Under the pieces are notes generated by a model. The model was not told the DNA's origin, did no database searches, and saw only the letters and a program-made list of their open reading frames with translations. The translations under genes were made by a program, and so were the position numbers. Positions 17,361 through 28,265 of a stretch of 64,000 nucleotides of DNA are shown in pieces. Position 1 is the stretch's first letter. Each line of letters begins with the position of its first letter. The stretch is from positions 1 to 64,000 of the forward strand of contig PXQV01000014.1 of NCBI GenBank assembly GCA_003021175.1. The letters are read 5' to 3'. Source of the stretch: Halobacteriales archaeon QH_7_66_36 (GTDB lineage Archaea; Halobacteriota; Halobacteria; Halobacteriales; Haloarculaceae).

Positions 17361-18686
17361 TCACTCCGCGTCGCGAACCGCTTCCTCCGCGCGACGCATG
17401 ATCTCTCGAACCGGGCGGTCGACCGCCTCCGCGACGGCCGCGGCGTCGTCGAACTCCGCGCTCACGTCGTACGCCGCCCCTTCGTCGTCGCTGGCGATCT
17501 TCACGTCGACGCCGAACGTCTCGCCGTCGATGTCGAGTTCGGTCGTCTCGACCGACCGCCCTGCGATCCAGCGGTGGCTCGCGCCCGTCTCGCGGACGCC
17601 GAGCGTCCCCGTCTCCGCGGCGAGACGGCGTGCGACCCGCTCCACGTCGGCCGGCTTGACGATGACCTTCACGAGGTGGCCCGGGCGCGACTTCTTCATC
17701 GTCGCGGGGAGAATGGTCACGTCGCGTGCCCCCGCCGCCGTGAGCGACCGCTGGAGGTCGCCGAGCAGTTCGGGCGAGGCGTCGTCGAGGTTCGTCTCCA
17801 ACACGCGGATCTCGTCGCGGACCAACCCCCCGGACGCGTCGCCGACGACCGCCCGGACGACGTTCGGTCGTTCCGGCAGGTCGAGGCCGCCAGCGCCGTA
17901 CCCCGACGACGCGACCTCCATCGGGGGGAGCGACGCGACGCCGTCCGCGACCTCCGCGAGGAACGCCGCGCCCGTCGGCGTCAGCAACTCGCGGGCGACG
18001 GGGCCGCCTCGCAGTTCCCAGTCGGCGCTGTCTGCGATGTTCACCACGGCCGGCGCGGGCACCGGATACACCCCGTGGGCCATCTCCACCTCGCCGCTGC
18101 CGGCGGAGACGGGCGTCGTCACCACCCGATCCGGGTCGAGGTCGGCGAGCAGCAGCGCCGCGCCGACGATGTCCGCGACGGCGTCGTCCGTCCCCACCTC
18201 GTGGAACGCCGTCTCTTCGAGGTCGGTGTCGTGGACGGCCGCCTCGGCCTCGCCGAGCCGTCGGAACGCGCCGAGCGCCCAGTCGCGGGCGCGCTCTGGG
18301 ATGTCCATCTCCTCGACGATGGCGACCACCTCGGGGTAGGTGCGCGTGACGCCGTGGCCCTCGGCGTGCGTGTGGTCGTGTGCGTGGCCGTCGTCGTGTG
18401 AGTGGCCGTGCGCGTGCCCGCCGACTTTGTCGAGTGACGGCGTGTCGTCACCACTCGACTCGTCGTCCGAATCGTCGCTGCCTCCGTCGCCGTCGCCGTC
18501 GGTCGTCAGCACGTCGACGCTCGTCGCGGTGACGCCCTGACGGGCGACGCGCTCGACGCGATACTCGACGGGCAGCGCGCGCTCGACGGGCGCGAGAGCG
18601 TCCCGGTCCGCGCCGGCAGCGAGCAGGGCTCCGAGTAACATATCGCCGGCCGCGCCGGTTCGGCCGTCGAAGGCGAGCGTTCGCAT
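17361..18686 (-). CDS. larC: LarC: nickel insertion protein for the nickel-pincer cofactor
   Basis: 441 residues. Begins MRTLAFDGRTGAAGDMLLGA, the LarC start (usually FDPFSGASGDM). Other blocks: TAFHEVGTDDAVADIVGAAL, PVPAPAVVNIADS, ETNLDDASPELLGDLQRSLT and PATMKKSRPGHLVKVIVKP. Residues 62-112 contain an acidic run followed by a His-rich loop (GGHAHGHSHDDGHAHDHTH), likely nickel-binding. LarC inserts Ni into the pyridinium dithiocarboxylate cofactor of lactate racemase-type enzymes. larA, larB and larE are not in this window. It is encoded as one unbroken protein, unlike the frameshifted bacterial LarC1/LarC2. Confidence 0.9.
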   Translation of the reverse strand: MRTLAFDGRTGAAGDMLLGALLAAGADRDALAPVERALPVEYRVERVARQGVTATSVDVLTTDGDGDGGSDDSDDESSGDDTPSLDKVGGHAHGHSHDDGHAHDHTHAEGHGVTRTYPEVVAIVEEMDIPERARDWALGAFRRLGEAEAAVHDTDLEETAFHEVGTDDAVADIVGAALLLADLDPDRVVTTPVSAGSGEVEMAHGVYPVPAPAVVNIADSADWELRGGPVARELLTPTGAAFLAEVADGVASLPPMEVASSGYGAGGLDLPERPNVVRAVVGDASGGLVRDEIRVLETNLDDASPELLGDLQRSLTAAGARDVTILPATMKKSRPGHLVKVIVKPADVERVARRLAAETGTLGVRETGASHRWIAGRSVETTELDIDGETFGVDVKIASDDEGAAYDVSAEFDDAAAVAEAVDRPVREIMRRAEEAVRDAE

Positions 18687-18726
18687 ATCTGTTCGGGGCC
18701 GTCCGCGGCGAAAAAGTGTTCGGACC

Positions 18727-19016
18727 GTGCACGCGGCGGTGTTCGAACAAGCGGGTCGTCGAGCGACTGTGTAACCGCGGTGGGTGGGACTGAAAGGGGC
18801 CGGTCGCTCGACGACGCCCGCCGATGTAAGGACCGCACCGCGAGCGACGCGAGCGAGAGGACCACAGCGAGGTCTGCTCGCGGCCGGCGGCCGCTCGCAC
18901 GGCCCGTGGCGGCTCCGCCGCCACGCTGCGCGCGAGTCGAGCGGGCGGGGGCTTTCTACACCCTGTTGCTGGCTTCTACGGTTAAATCGACCTTATCTGA
19001 ACACGGCCGCGCGCAC
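18727..19016 (+). repeat. Modular inverted-repeat element, copy B (inverted cassette)
   Basis: 290 bp between the larC 5' end and the topA 3' end. Ends: GTGCACGCGGCGGTGTTCG at 18727 and the matching inverse TTATCTGAACACGGCCGCG at 18993-19016. Core GGGTGGGACTGAAAGGGGCC at 18782-18801, then GTAAGGACCGCACCGCGAGC (shared with copy D). The cassette 18872-18928 begins GTCTGCTCGCGGCCGG and is the reverse complement of the copy A cassette, while the flanks and the closing GGGGGCTTTCTACACC stay in the same orientation. The right end lies 7 bp from the topA stop codon. Confidence 0.8.
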
Positions 19017-19022
19017 CGACTG

Positions 19023-22000
19023 CTATCCGACCTGTGCCTGCCAGTCGCGGAGGCGGTCGGCGGAAACACCCTGCACTTCGCCGGCGACGGCCTCGGCGTC
19101 GGCGGCCGAGAGGTCGTCGAGGCTCTCGATGCCGGCCTGCGCGAGCTTCTCGGCGGTCTTGGCGCCGACGCCGTCGAGGTCCTCGATGTCGCTCGCGGCC
19201 TGTCGCTCCTGATACTCCGCGTAGTTACAGATCGGACAGCCCAGCTCCCACGGCTCGTCGTCGCCGTCGTGGACAGCGAGTTCGGGCAGGTCGTGGTCTC
19301 CACAGTGCGCGTCGGTCACCTCCACGTCGCCGCGCCGGGGGAGCGGCAGCGAGTACTCGCAGTCGGGATAGCGAGCACAGCCGACGAGCCGCGCGCCGGA
19401 GCGGAGCTGTTTGATCGCGAGTTCGCCGCCGTGTTCCGCACCACACTCCGGACATGCGCCGATGATTCGGTCGTCAGTTTCGTCGGCCTCGGCCGCCTTG
19501 CACAGCGGACAGCCGTGCGTGAACGTCGAGCGACCGGCGAGCATCTTCACGTGACCGAGATCGTGCTCCTCGCAGTGCTCGTCGATGACGGTCGGTTCAC
19601 CCTGACTCGGCAGGGGGAGCGTGTACTCGCAGTCGGGGTAGCCGTCACAGCCGACGAAGTACGACCCCTGGCGGGAGCGGCGCACGAGCAGGTCGTCGCC
19701 ACACTCCGGACACGGACCGAGCGTCTTGTCCGCCTTCAGCGACTCGCGGAGGAAGTCGCCGACCTCCTCGCGGTGGTCGTGGAGGTCCTCGAAGACGCGC
19801 CGGAGCATCGCTCGCGACTCGGCGGTCACCTCGTCCAGCGACTTCTCGCCCGAGGCGATTGCGTCCATGTCGCTTTCGAGTCGGGCGGTCATCGACTCGT
19901 CGGTTATCTCGTCGGCGAACCGCTCGGCCGCCTCGACGACGGCCATCGCCAGCCCGGTGGGACGCGGCGGGTCGTTCTCGATGTAACCGCGGTCGTAGAG
20001 CTTCTGGATGGTCTCGTGGCGGGTCGAGTTGTGGACGATGACGCCGCCCTGTACCGCAAAGTTCGGCGCGTCCTCGTCGACCGAGAGATCGTACACCGGG
20101 CCGTCGTAGTCACGCTCCCGAACATCGAGGACGGAGGCCTCGGCGGGGTAGCCAAGCACGGTCGCGTAGATGGAGTTCCGGAATCCAACCGCGCGGTACT
20201 TGATGATCCGGTTGTCGGCGTAGCTACGGTTGCTTCCCCGAGCTTCCTTCGACAGATACCCTCGCTTGCGGAGGGTGCGAACGAGGTCGTTGACGCGCCC
20301 ACGCGTCAGTCCGAGCTCCGAGGCTAGCTCGGCCGACGTTCGCGGGCACTCGGTTGCGAGTTCGAGGACTCGTGCCTTGTGGCGGGTCACGTCGTACGTT
20401 TCGAGCGCGTCGAGTCCGCGATAGAACTTCTCGTCGGCACCGATTGGAACCGTGTCGAGGAACGGTTCGAGACGCTTCCGACCGCGAAAGTGTAGTTTGT
20501 GCTGACCGGGAGCGAGCTTCGATTCGACACCGTGTGCGGACAACATTTCGCCGACTCCCCGAAGCAAGTCGTGATCGGTGTTCGAGATGAACGCTTTCCG
20601 CTCCCGAGAGATGTGCCCCTCGTCATCGAACAGCGCGCCGACGAACACTGGCTGAAGGGACTCCGGAACTTCTGGACAGCCGTCAACGGTCACGGATTCG
20701 AGAACCCGAACGAGAATACGGCCGACTGCACTTGGTAACTGCACGTAGTAGCGGTCCTGATGCTCCGGGTTCTGTTTCCCACCGTCGTGAGTGGATGGCC
20801 GAACGCCGAACAGGGACTCGATGTCGGCCCGGAACCGCTCGATGAGCCGACGGTCAGTGTTGTGGTAGCGTACGTCGACGGTGTTCTCCGCCTCGTTCAC
20901 CGAAACCGACCCGTCCCCGAGGATGTTCGCTAGGATACGGGCTAGTTCGGAGCTCCACTCAAGCGGGAACGGGTTCTCGAACGTCGTTTCGTAGTTGAGT
21001 CCGTGGAGTTCGGCCGGGCGAATACCTAGTTCCCCAAGTATCCAGACCGGTACGTCACGCTCGCCGTTCTCGTAGTGAGAAAGCAGACTGCGCGCGGTGT
21101 CGAGTTCGTCCGCCAGTTCGGACTGGGACAGCTCCCGTTCGTGGCGGTACTCGGCAAAAGCCCGGTTACAGTCGGCTCCGAAGAGCTTCAAGTCCTTGTC
21201 ACAGCCGGACACGAATGCTTCCCACGTCATTACGACCGCTGGGTCGTCGACAGCTGGACGCCAGTTCGGCCGAGCACTGAGCAACGAGTCGCCCGCCTCG
21301 ACATCTCGGGCTGGAACTACTCGAAACTCACCGTTGCGGATGACGTACAGGGGGTGGTCGTCCGTCACCGAGAACGTCCCTGCGTCGGTTTCGAGCGCCA
21401 GCACCCGCTCGTCATCGTCCAGCGGCCGCTCGCTCACGAGCTCCGCGCGACGCTCGGACACTGTCTCGGTCGCCTCGTTCAGCGAGATTACGGATGGTCC
21501 ACCCTCGTTGGTAGCGACTTCCGTCTCCCCGTCGGCAACGAGCACCTGCCCTTCCTCGAACACCGTTCCGACGGACTTGCGAACGACATCGCCGTTCCCG
21601 TCTCGAACAAGGACTGGGGCGTCCTCGGTCAGACACTTCGTTCCGATTCCGAGATCCTCCATGGTCTCGATGAGTCGCGACTGGCCGCGCCGGCGGGGGG
21701 GCTGGGTCTCTTTCGCCTCCGAACGCGGGTCGAACAGCCGGAGTTCGTCGCCGGACTCCGCCTCCGGGACGTGGTTCTCCGAGGCCGACGAGTACGGGTA
21801 GACGGCGTGATACCCCGGCTCGACGAGCCGTTTGCCGTTCGCCTTCAGCGACGCGCCGTTCGCGTCGACGACGACGCGCAGGTGTGCCCACGTCGCCGGG
21901 TCTGCACACGTCGCGAGGAACCGGCGGACGACGAGCTCGTATATCTCCCACTCGTCCTCGCTCAGGTCCTGACGCCCGGGAATCTCGCCGGTCGGGTGGA

Positions 22001-23123
22001 TCGGCGGGTGGTCGGTGGTCTCCTCGTCGCCCTCGGTCGGCGCTATCTCGCCGTCGAAGAGACTCGCCGCGTCCTCGCCGAACGCGCCCGTATCGGCGAA
22101 GGTCGCGAGCAGTTCCTCGGGGTCCAGATCGTCCGGGTAAACGGTGTTGTCCGTCCGCGGATAGGTGATCCAGCCGGCGGTGTACAGCTCCTCGGCTATC
22201 GACATGGCCTGCTGTGCGGCGTAGCCGAGCGACCCCGCCGCGCGGATGTACTGGGTCGTGTCGAACGGGGCCGGCGGCTCGTCCGTTCGGGTGCGTCGCC
22301 GGACGGACTCGACGGTCGCCGTCTCCGCGTCCTGTAACTGCTCGTAGGCGTCCTCCGCGTCGGTCTCGTCCCAGACGCGCTCCTGTTCCGTGCCGTCCTC
22401 GCTCTCGAAGAAGTACTGCGCCTCGAAGCCGTCGTCTGTCGACTCCTCGTCCTCTGCGAGATCGGCGAACAGCTCCCAGTAGTCGTCCGGCTCGAACGCC
22501 CGGATCTCGCGTTCGCGCTCGACGATGAGCCGGAGCGTCGGCGACTGCACCCGGCCGACGGAGATGAAGTCGTCGCCCAACTGGCCGGCCGACAGCGAGA
22601 GGAACCGGGTCAGCGCCGCCCCCCACATCAGGTCGATCACCTGCCGGGCCTCGCCCGCCGCCGCGAGGTCGAAATCCAGTTCGTCGGGCTCGGCGAAGGC
22701 GTCGCGCACCTCGCGGTCGGTGATGGAGGAGAAGCGGACGCGCTCGATCGGCACGTCCGTCACCTCGTCGACGAGTTCGTACGCCTCCTTGCCGATGAGT
22801 TCGCCCTCGCGGTCGTAGTCGGTGGCGATGACCGCGCGGTCGGCCTCGCGTGCGAGACTCTGGAGCGTCGCGACGATGTTCTCCTTCGTCGCGTTCTTCA
22901 CGACCTCTGCTTCGGTCAGTTCGACGGGGCGGACGTCGCGCCAGTCGTTGTACTCCGGGGGGAAGTCGACGCCGACGACGTGGCCCGACAGGCCGACACA
23001 CCGCGTGTCGCCCCACCGATAGACGGTGACGCCGTTGCGTCGGTCGACGCCCGCGCCGCCGTCCGAGAGGATCTCCGCGATGCGGCGCGCGGCGTTGTCC
23101 TTCTCGGTGACGATGAGTTCCAT
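19023..23123 (-). CDS. topA: DNA topoisomerase I (type IA) interrupted by an intein
   Basis: 1366-residue precursor; mature topoisomerase about 830 residues. TOPRIM domain at 1-135 (LIVTEKDNAARRIAEIL, VIATDYDREGELIG). Active-site Tyr321 in WITYPRTDNTVYP. GRVQSPTLRLIVERE at 190-204. The extein junction is ...EDLGIGTK / STRHETIQKLYDRGY, the most conserved TopA loop, exactly where inteins insert. The C-terminal part has topoisomerase zinc fingers (CPECGDDLLVRRS, CPLC, CPECGAEHGG, CPIC). A helix-hairpin-helix tail follows (IEDLDGVGAKTAEKLAQAGI). It relaxes negative supercoils. Start ATG 23123. Confidence 0.93.
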   Translation of the reverse strand: MELIVTEKDNAARRIAEILSDGGAGVDRRNGVTVYRWGDTRCVGLSGHVVGVDFPPEYNDWRDVRPVELTEAEVVKNATKENIVATLQSLAREADRAVIATDYDREGELIGKEAYELVDEVTDVPIERVRFSSITDREVRDAFAEPDELDFDLAAAGEARQVIDLMWGAALTRFLSLSAGQLGDDFISVGRVQSPTLRLIVEREREIRAFEPDDYWELFADLAEDEESTDDGFEAQYFFESEDGTEQERVWDETDAEDAYEQLQDAETATVESVRRRTRTDEPPAPFDTTQYIRAAGSLGYAAQQAMSIAEELYTAGWITYPRTDNTVYPDDLDPEELLATFADTGAFGEDAASLFDGEIAPTEGDEETTDHPPIHPTGEIPGRQDLSEDEWEIYELVVRRFLATCADPATWAHLRVVVDANGASLKANGKRLVEPGYHAVYPYSSASENHVPEAESGDELRLFDPRSEAKETQPPRRRGQSRLIETMEDLGIGTKCLTEDAPVLVRDGNGDVVRKSVGTVFEEGQVLVADGETEVATNEGGPSVISLNEATETVSERRAELVSERPLDDDERVLALETDAGTFSVTDDHPLYVIRNGEFRVVPARDVEAGDSLLSARPNWRPAVDDPAVVMTWEAFVSGCDKDLKLFGADCNRAFAEYRHERELSQSELADELDTARSLLSHYENGERDVPVWILGELGIRPAELHGLNYETTFENPFPLEWSSELARILANILGDGSVSVNEAENTVDVRYHNTDRRLIERFRADIESLFGVRPSTHDGGKQNPEHQDRYYVQLPSAVGRILVRVLESVTVDGCPEVPESLQPVFVGALFDDEGHISRERKAFISNTDHDLLRGVGEMLSAHGVESKLAPGQHKLHFRGRKRLEPFLDTVPIGADEKFYRGLDALETYDVTRHKARVLELATECPRTSAELASELGLTRGRVNDLVRTLRKRGYLSKEARGSNRSYADNRIIKYRAVGFRNSIYATVLGYPAEASVLDVRERDYDGPVYDLSVDEDAPNFAVQGGVIVHNSTRHETIQKLYDRGYIENDPPRPTGLAMAVVEAAERFADEITDESMTARLESDMDAIASGEKSLDEVTAESRAMLRRVFEDLHDHREEVGDFLRESLKADKTLGPCPECGDDLLVRRSRQGSYFVGCDGYPDCEYTLPLPSQGEPTVIDEHCEEHDLGHVKMLAGRSTFTHGCPLCKAAEADETDDRIIGACPECGAEHGGELAIKQLRSGARLVGCARYPDCEYSLPLPRRGDVEVTDAHCGDHDLPELAVHDGDDEPWELGCPICNYAEYQERQAASDIEDLDGVGAKTAEKLAQAGIESLDDLSAADAEAVAGEVQGVSADRLRDWQAQVG
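20028..21635 (-). mobile_element. TopA intein with LAGLIDADG endonuclease and two HTH motifs
   Basis: 536 residues inside TopA (precursor residues 497-1032). Begins Cys (CLTEDAPVLVRD, block A) and ends GGVIVHN before Ser+1. Block B is GTFSVTDDHPLYVIR; block F is DGPVYDLSVDEDAPNF. A LAGLIDADG endonuclease is indicated by block C ARILANILGDGSVSV and block E FVGALFDDEGHISRERKAFI; the two acidic residues D241 and D338 are present. Unusually there is an XRE-like helix-turn-helix before block C (LSQSELADELDTARSLLSHY) and a winged-helix-like segment after block E (SAELASELGLTRGRVNDLVR). All splicing residues are present, so it is probably active. Confidence 0.92.
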
Positions 23124-23290
23124 CTACCACTCCGAAACGGCTACCAGAAATTAAACGCTTCGACCAAAATCGCAAGACTGCGCGCTCGTGCGTCGCCCGC
23201 GTGTCGCCCGTGCCCGCGGGAACGAGTACGCGACGGCCAGACGGCCACACCGACGAAGGGTACGGATAGCCCACGACGAAAGTTTAGTAA

Positions 23291-25492
<2,202 letters not shown>

Positions 25493-25588
25493 TATACCGG
25501 TCTTCATTACTCGGTTTTCTGCACATCTCAGCTCTCACGGACAGACACACGTTCAAACTGGACTCAGTAATACCCGACGGTGCGACGG

Positions 25589-25984
25589 TTAGTCGCCGTC
25601 GGTTTCGCTCACCGCCTCCGCCACTGCCGCGAGCACGTCGGTCGCCCGCTTCACCTCCGCGCCGTCCTCGACGAAGAGGAGCGTCCGCGGCGGGTCCACA
25701 GCCTTCGGACGGACGCGCAGTTCCGCATCGCGGCCCGCGTCGGCCGCACGCTCGACGCCGCGCTCAAACTCGACGTGTATCCGGTCGGGATGTGCGTGAA
25801 CGGCGGCGAGTCGCGCGCCGTCACAGTCGAGCGCGTATGCGAACGCACCGGCCTCGTTCGGATCGACGTCGTCGCCCGCGTCGGTGACCGCCAGCCGTCC
25901 GAGCGGTCCCGACTCGCGGCCGTGAATCTCGGAGGAGAGCAGCTCTGCGAGACGGACGCCGTCGGTCGTGCGGTCGCGGACCAT
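25589..25984 (-). CDS. Conserved haloarchaeal protein of unknown function (131 aa)
   Basis: 131 residues, starts MVRDRTTDGVRLAELLSSEI. Acidic alpha/beta protein with GAFAYALDCDGARLAAVHA, PDRIHVEFERGVERAADAG and RPKAVDPPRTLLFVEDGAEV. No domain recognised and no membrane segment. Its ATG overlaps the stop of the DUF2240 gene (TAATG), so the two are translationally coupled. The pairing suggests a common process, but nothing in the sequence identifies it. Confidence 0.65.
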   Translation of the reverse strand: MVRDRTTDGVRLAELLSSEIHGRESGPLGRLAVTDAGDDVDPNEAGAFAYALDCDGARLAAVHAHPDRIHVEFERGVERAADAGRDAELRVRPKAVDPPRTLLFVEDGAEVKRATDVLAAVAEAVSETDGD

Positions 25985-26424
25985 TATATCTCTTCGACGG
26001 CCGCCGCGGCGTGTTCGCTCACGTCGATACCCTGCCGGCGGGCGAACAGCACCGCCGCGGCCTCGACCGTCACCGCGAGGTCAGCCTGTAGCTCGTTGAT
26101 GCCGGCGACCGCCGTCTGTTTCTCGATGCCGGCGTCGGTACAGGCGTCGAGCACCTTCTCGAACGTCGACCGCTGGCGGAGCAGCGACTCGTCGGGCCGG
26201 AAGCCGTCGGGGACGGTCACGTCGTCGGGGTCGAACTGCGCGACGAGGTCCTCGCCGTCGCGGTCGAGCAGCCCCTCGCCGGCGGCCACGTCGACGAGCC
26301 GCTTCGCCTGATCGGGTGAGAACCAGTCGCGGTCGAGCGAGAGGTCGACGACGAAGTTGCTCGCCGCCATCCGGTGGTCCCCGGCGGCGCGGAACGGCGC
26401 GGCGACGGCGACCCTGAGACTCAT
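25984..26424 (-). CDS. DUF2240 family protein
   Basis: 146 residues, MSLRVAVAAPFRAAGDHRMA. This matches the archaeal DUF2240 pattern: a helix-turn-helix-like N-terminal half (NFVVDLSLDRDWFSPDQAKR) followed by DPDDVTVPDGFRPDESLL and a C-terminal helical region (DAGIEKQTAVAGINELQADL). The family is annotated as a possible DNA-binding or transcription-related protein of unknown role. First gene of the two-gene overlapping unit with the 131-residue protein. Confidence 0.75.
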   Translation of the reverse strand: MSLRVAVAAPFRAAGDHRMAASNFVVDLSLDRDWFSPDQAKRLVDVAAGEGLLDRDGEDLVAQFDPDDVTVPDGFRPDESLLRQRSTFEKVLDACTDAGIEKQTAVAGINELQADLAVTVEAAAVLFARRQGIDVSEHAAAAVEEI

Positions 26425-26467
26425 ACTCGTCGGTTTCCCGCCGCGGACTAATACCCGTCGTTCGGGC

Positions 26468-26998
26468 TCAGAACTCGACGGCCGACTCCGGGCCGGGGTC
26501 GGTCGCGCCGTCGAGGTCGGCGAACGCCGCGCGGAGCCGGTCGTACGTCTCGTCGACCGCCTCCACGATGACCGTCGTGTCCGAGACGACCGGCATGAAG
26601 TTGGTGTCGCCGTCCCACCGCGGGACGACGTGCGTGTGGACGTGGTCGGTGATCGACCCGCCGGCCGGCCCGCCGAGATTCATCCCCGTGTTGAAGGCGT
26701 CCGGGTGGAGCGACTGCTCTAACGCGTCGAAGGTCCGCTGTTTGAGGCGGCCGAGACCGGTGAGCGTCGACGCTTCGAGGTCGCGGTACGCTCCGGTGTG
26801 TCGGTGCGGGATGACCATCGCGTGGCCCGGATTGTACGGGTAGTTGTTGAGCACGACGAACGCCGTGTCGTTGCGCGCCAACACTCGCGCCTCGCGAGCG
26901 TTCTCGCGTTCGGGCAGGACGCAGAACGGACAGCCGTCGATGGGGTCGTCCTCGCGTTCGACCCACTCGATGCGCCACGGGGCGAACAGTTTCTCCAT
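26468..26998 (-). CDS. HIT-family nucleotide hydrolase/phosphorylase
   Basis: 176 residues from ATG 26998 (MEKLFAPWRIEWVEREDD). Zinc-binding pair in CPFCVLPE and the histidine-triad motif HVHTHVVPR preceded by GGPAGGSITD. Also NYPYNPGHAMVIPHRHTG. This arrangement is that of Ap4A phosphorylase-like HIT proteins, which cleave dinucleoside polyphosphates or AMP-linked compounds. An upstream 21-codon extension is Arg-rich and not conserved. Next gene downstream on the same strand is the DUF2240 unit, 44 bp away. Confidence 0.88.
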   Translation of the reverse strand: MEKLFAPWRIEWVEREDDPIDGCPFCVLPERENAREARVLARNDTAFVVLNNYPYNPGHAMVIPHRHTGAYRDLEASTLTGLGRLKQRTFDALEQSLHPDAFNTGMNLGGPAGGSITDHVHTHVVPRWDGDTNFMPVVSDTTVIVEAVDETYDRLRAAFADLDGATDPGPESAVEF

Positions 26999-27032
26999 AC
27001 CGGGTCTGGGGCCGCCGGGGAGATAACTCCTC

Positions 27033-27734
27033 TCAGTCCTGCGGCGCGCCCGAGAACCCACGGGGTCGCAGTCTGAGTTCGTCCAGCCCGGGCAGATGTT
27101 TGACGTTGTAGATGACCTTCGCGTCTCCGGAGACGGGGGAGCTGATACACGAGAGCCGGACGCCGCGGTCGAGCCACTCCTCGGTGAGGATGTGACCCGC
27201 GGGCGTCGGCATCTCCCCCGCCACGAGCGCGACGGCGCAGTTCGAACACGCGCCGCCGCGACAGGAGTAGGGCCACGTGAAGCCGCGGTTCTCGGCGGCT
27301 TCGAGCAGCGTCTCGCTGGATTCGACCAGCAGTCGACCGTAGTCGTCGGGATCGAGGTCGGCCGCCGAGGCCTTCTCGAAGAGGTCGTCGTCGCTCAGCT
27401 CCCAGCCGTGGTCCTCCAGCACCTCGAAGTTCAGATACTCGACGCGACTGCGCTCGGGGTCGGAGGCGGTGTCCTCGTCCGTCTCGTCGTCGGGCGGGCG
27501 ACGACGCTGGCCGCGGCGGTCGACGGTGTCGTCCTCGGTGGATTCGTCCTCCTCGTCGGAGGTCGTGGCGGCACCCGACTGGACGGCGTCGTAGGCCGCA
27601 CGGACGCGTTCGAACGCGCGCTGTGAGCCGCCGTGGTCCGGATGCGCCTCCTTCACCCGTTTCCGGTACGCCCGCTCGACCGCCTCCTCGTCCGCACCGG
27701 GGTCGACTCCGAGCACGTCGAACGGATCGTCCAC
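27033..27734 (-). CDS. [2Fe-2S] ferredoxin fused to an N-terminal J domain
   Basis: 233 residues from GTG 27734 (VDDPFDVLGVDPGADEEAVE). Residues 1-55 are a DnaJ-like J domain with the HPD signature in KEAHPDHGGSQRAFERV. Residues 60-110 are an acidic linker. Residues 120-233 are a plant-type ferredoxin with CRGGACSNCAVAL and a fourth Cys in RLSCISSPVSG, binding one 2Fe-2S cluster. Haloarchaea are known to carry such fusions. An electron carrier with a chaperone-recruiting module is inferred. Start could lie a few codons upstream. Confidence 0.85.
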   Translation of the reverse strand: MDDPFDVLGVDPGADEEAVERAYRKRVKEAHPDHGGSQRAFERVRAAYDAVQSGAATTSDEEDESTEDDTVDRRGQRRRPPDDETDEDTASDPERSRVEYLNFEVLEDHGWELSDDDLFEKASAADLDPDDYGRLLVESSETLLEAAENRGFTWPYSCRGGACSNCAVALVAGEMPTPAGHILTEEWLDRGVRLSCISSPVSGDAKVIYNVKHLPGLDELRLRPRGFSGAPQD

Positions 27735-27986
27735 GCGCGTCGGTACGGGAGTGGCGCGTAAAGCCCCTCGCCCACCGACAAGCGATGCTGGATGCGACAT
27801 CCGAGCTACTACTTGAATCTACTGGCCGTTCAACGAGCTAAACGGTCTGAGAGAGCGCCCTGAACGCTCTCGACACCTCTCTGCCGCTCGATTTCGTCAG
27901 ACGCCCCGTCGTGTGGCGGTTTCAACGGTGAACCGACAGAACGGAGTTTCCGGTTTATGTCTCTCTCCGTGCTACGGGTGGATGCG

Positions 27987-28190
27987 ATGGCAACGACCAC
28001 CGTGACCAACGACGAGAGCATTGCCGAAGAGTGTCCGGAGTGCGAATCGACGACTGCACACGACGTGTCCGTGCAGATACTCACGGAGAGTGCCGACTCA
28101 GAGAACGCGGCGTACTCGCGGGAGCCGTACCGCGTCAGCGTCTGTCAGACCTGCGGCACCGAGGAGCGTATCCGAATGAACAACGCGTGA
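27987..28190 (+). CDS. Small zinc-ribbon protein
   Basis: 67 residues from ATG 27987 (MATTTVTNDESIAEECPECE). An ATG 30 bases upstream in frame is less likely. Two CxxC pairs, CPECESTTAHDV and VSVCQTCGTEERIR, form a zinc beta-ribbon. Haloarchaea encode many such micro-proteins, which act as regulators or RNA/DNA-binding factors. The specific role is unknown. It lies between a ferredoxin gene and map with its own spacer of about 250 bp upstream (27735-27986), which holds no other gene. Confidence 0.7.
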   Translation: MATTTVTNDESIAEECPECESTTAHDVSVQILTESADSENAAYSREPYRVSVCQTCGTEERIRMNNA

Positions 28191-28265
28191 CCTCCGGGTT
28201 CACTCGACGCGCGTCGGCACCGCCATCGTCGTTTCCTCTCTCCTCACTCTGCCGGCGCTGACCGC

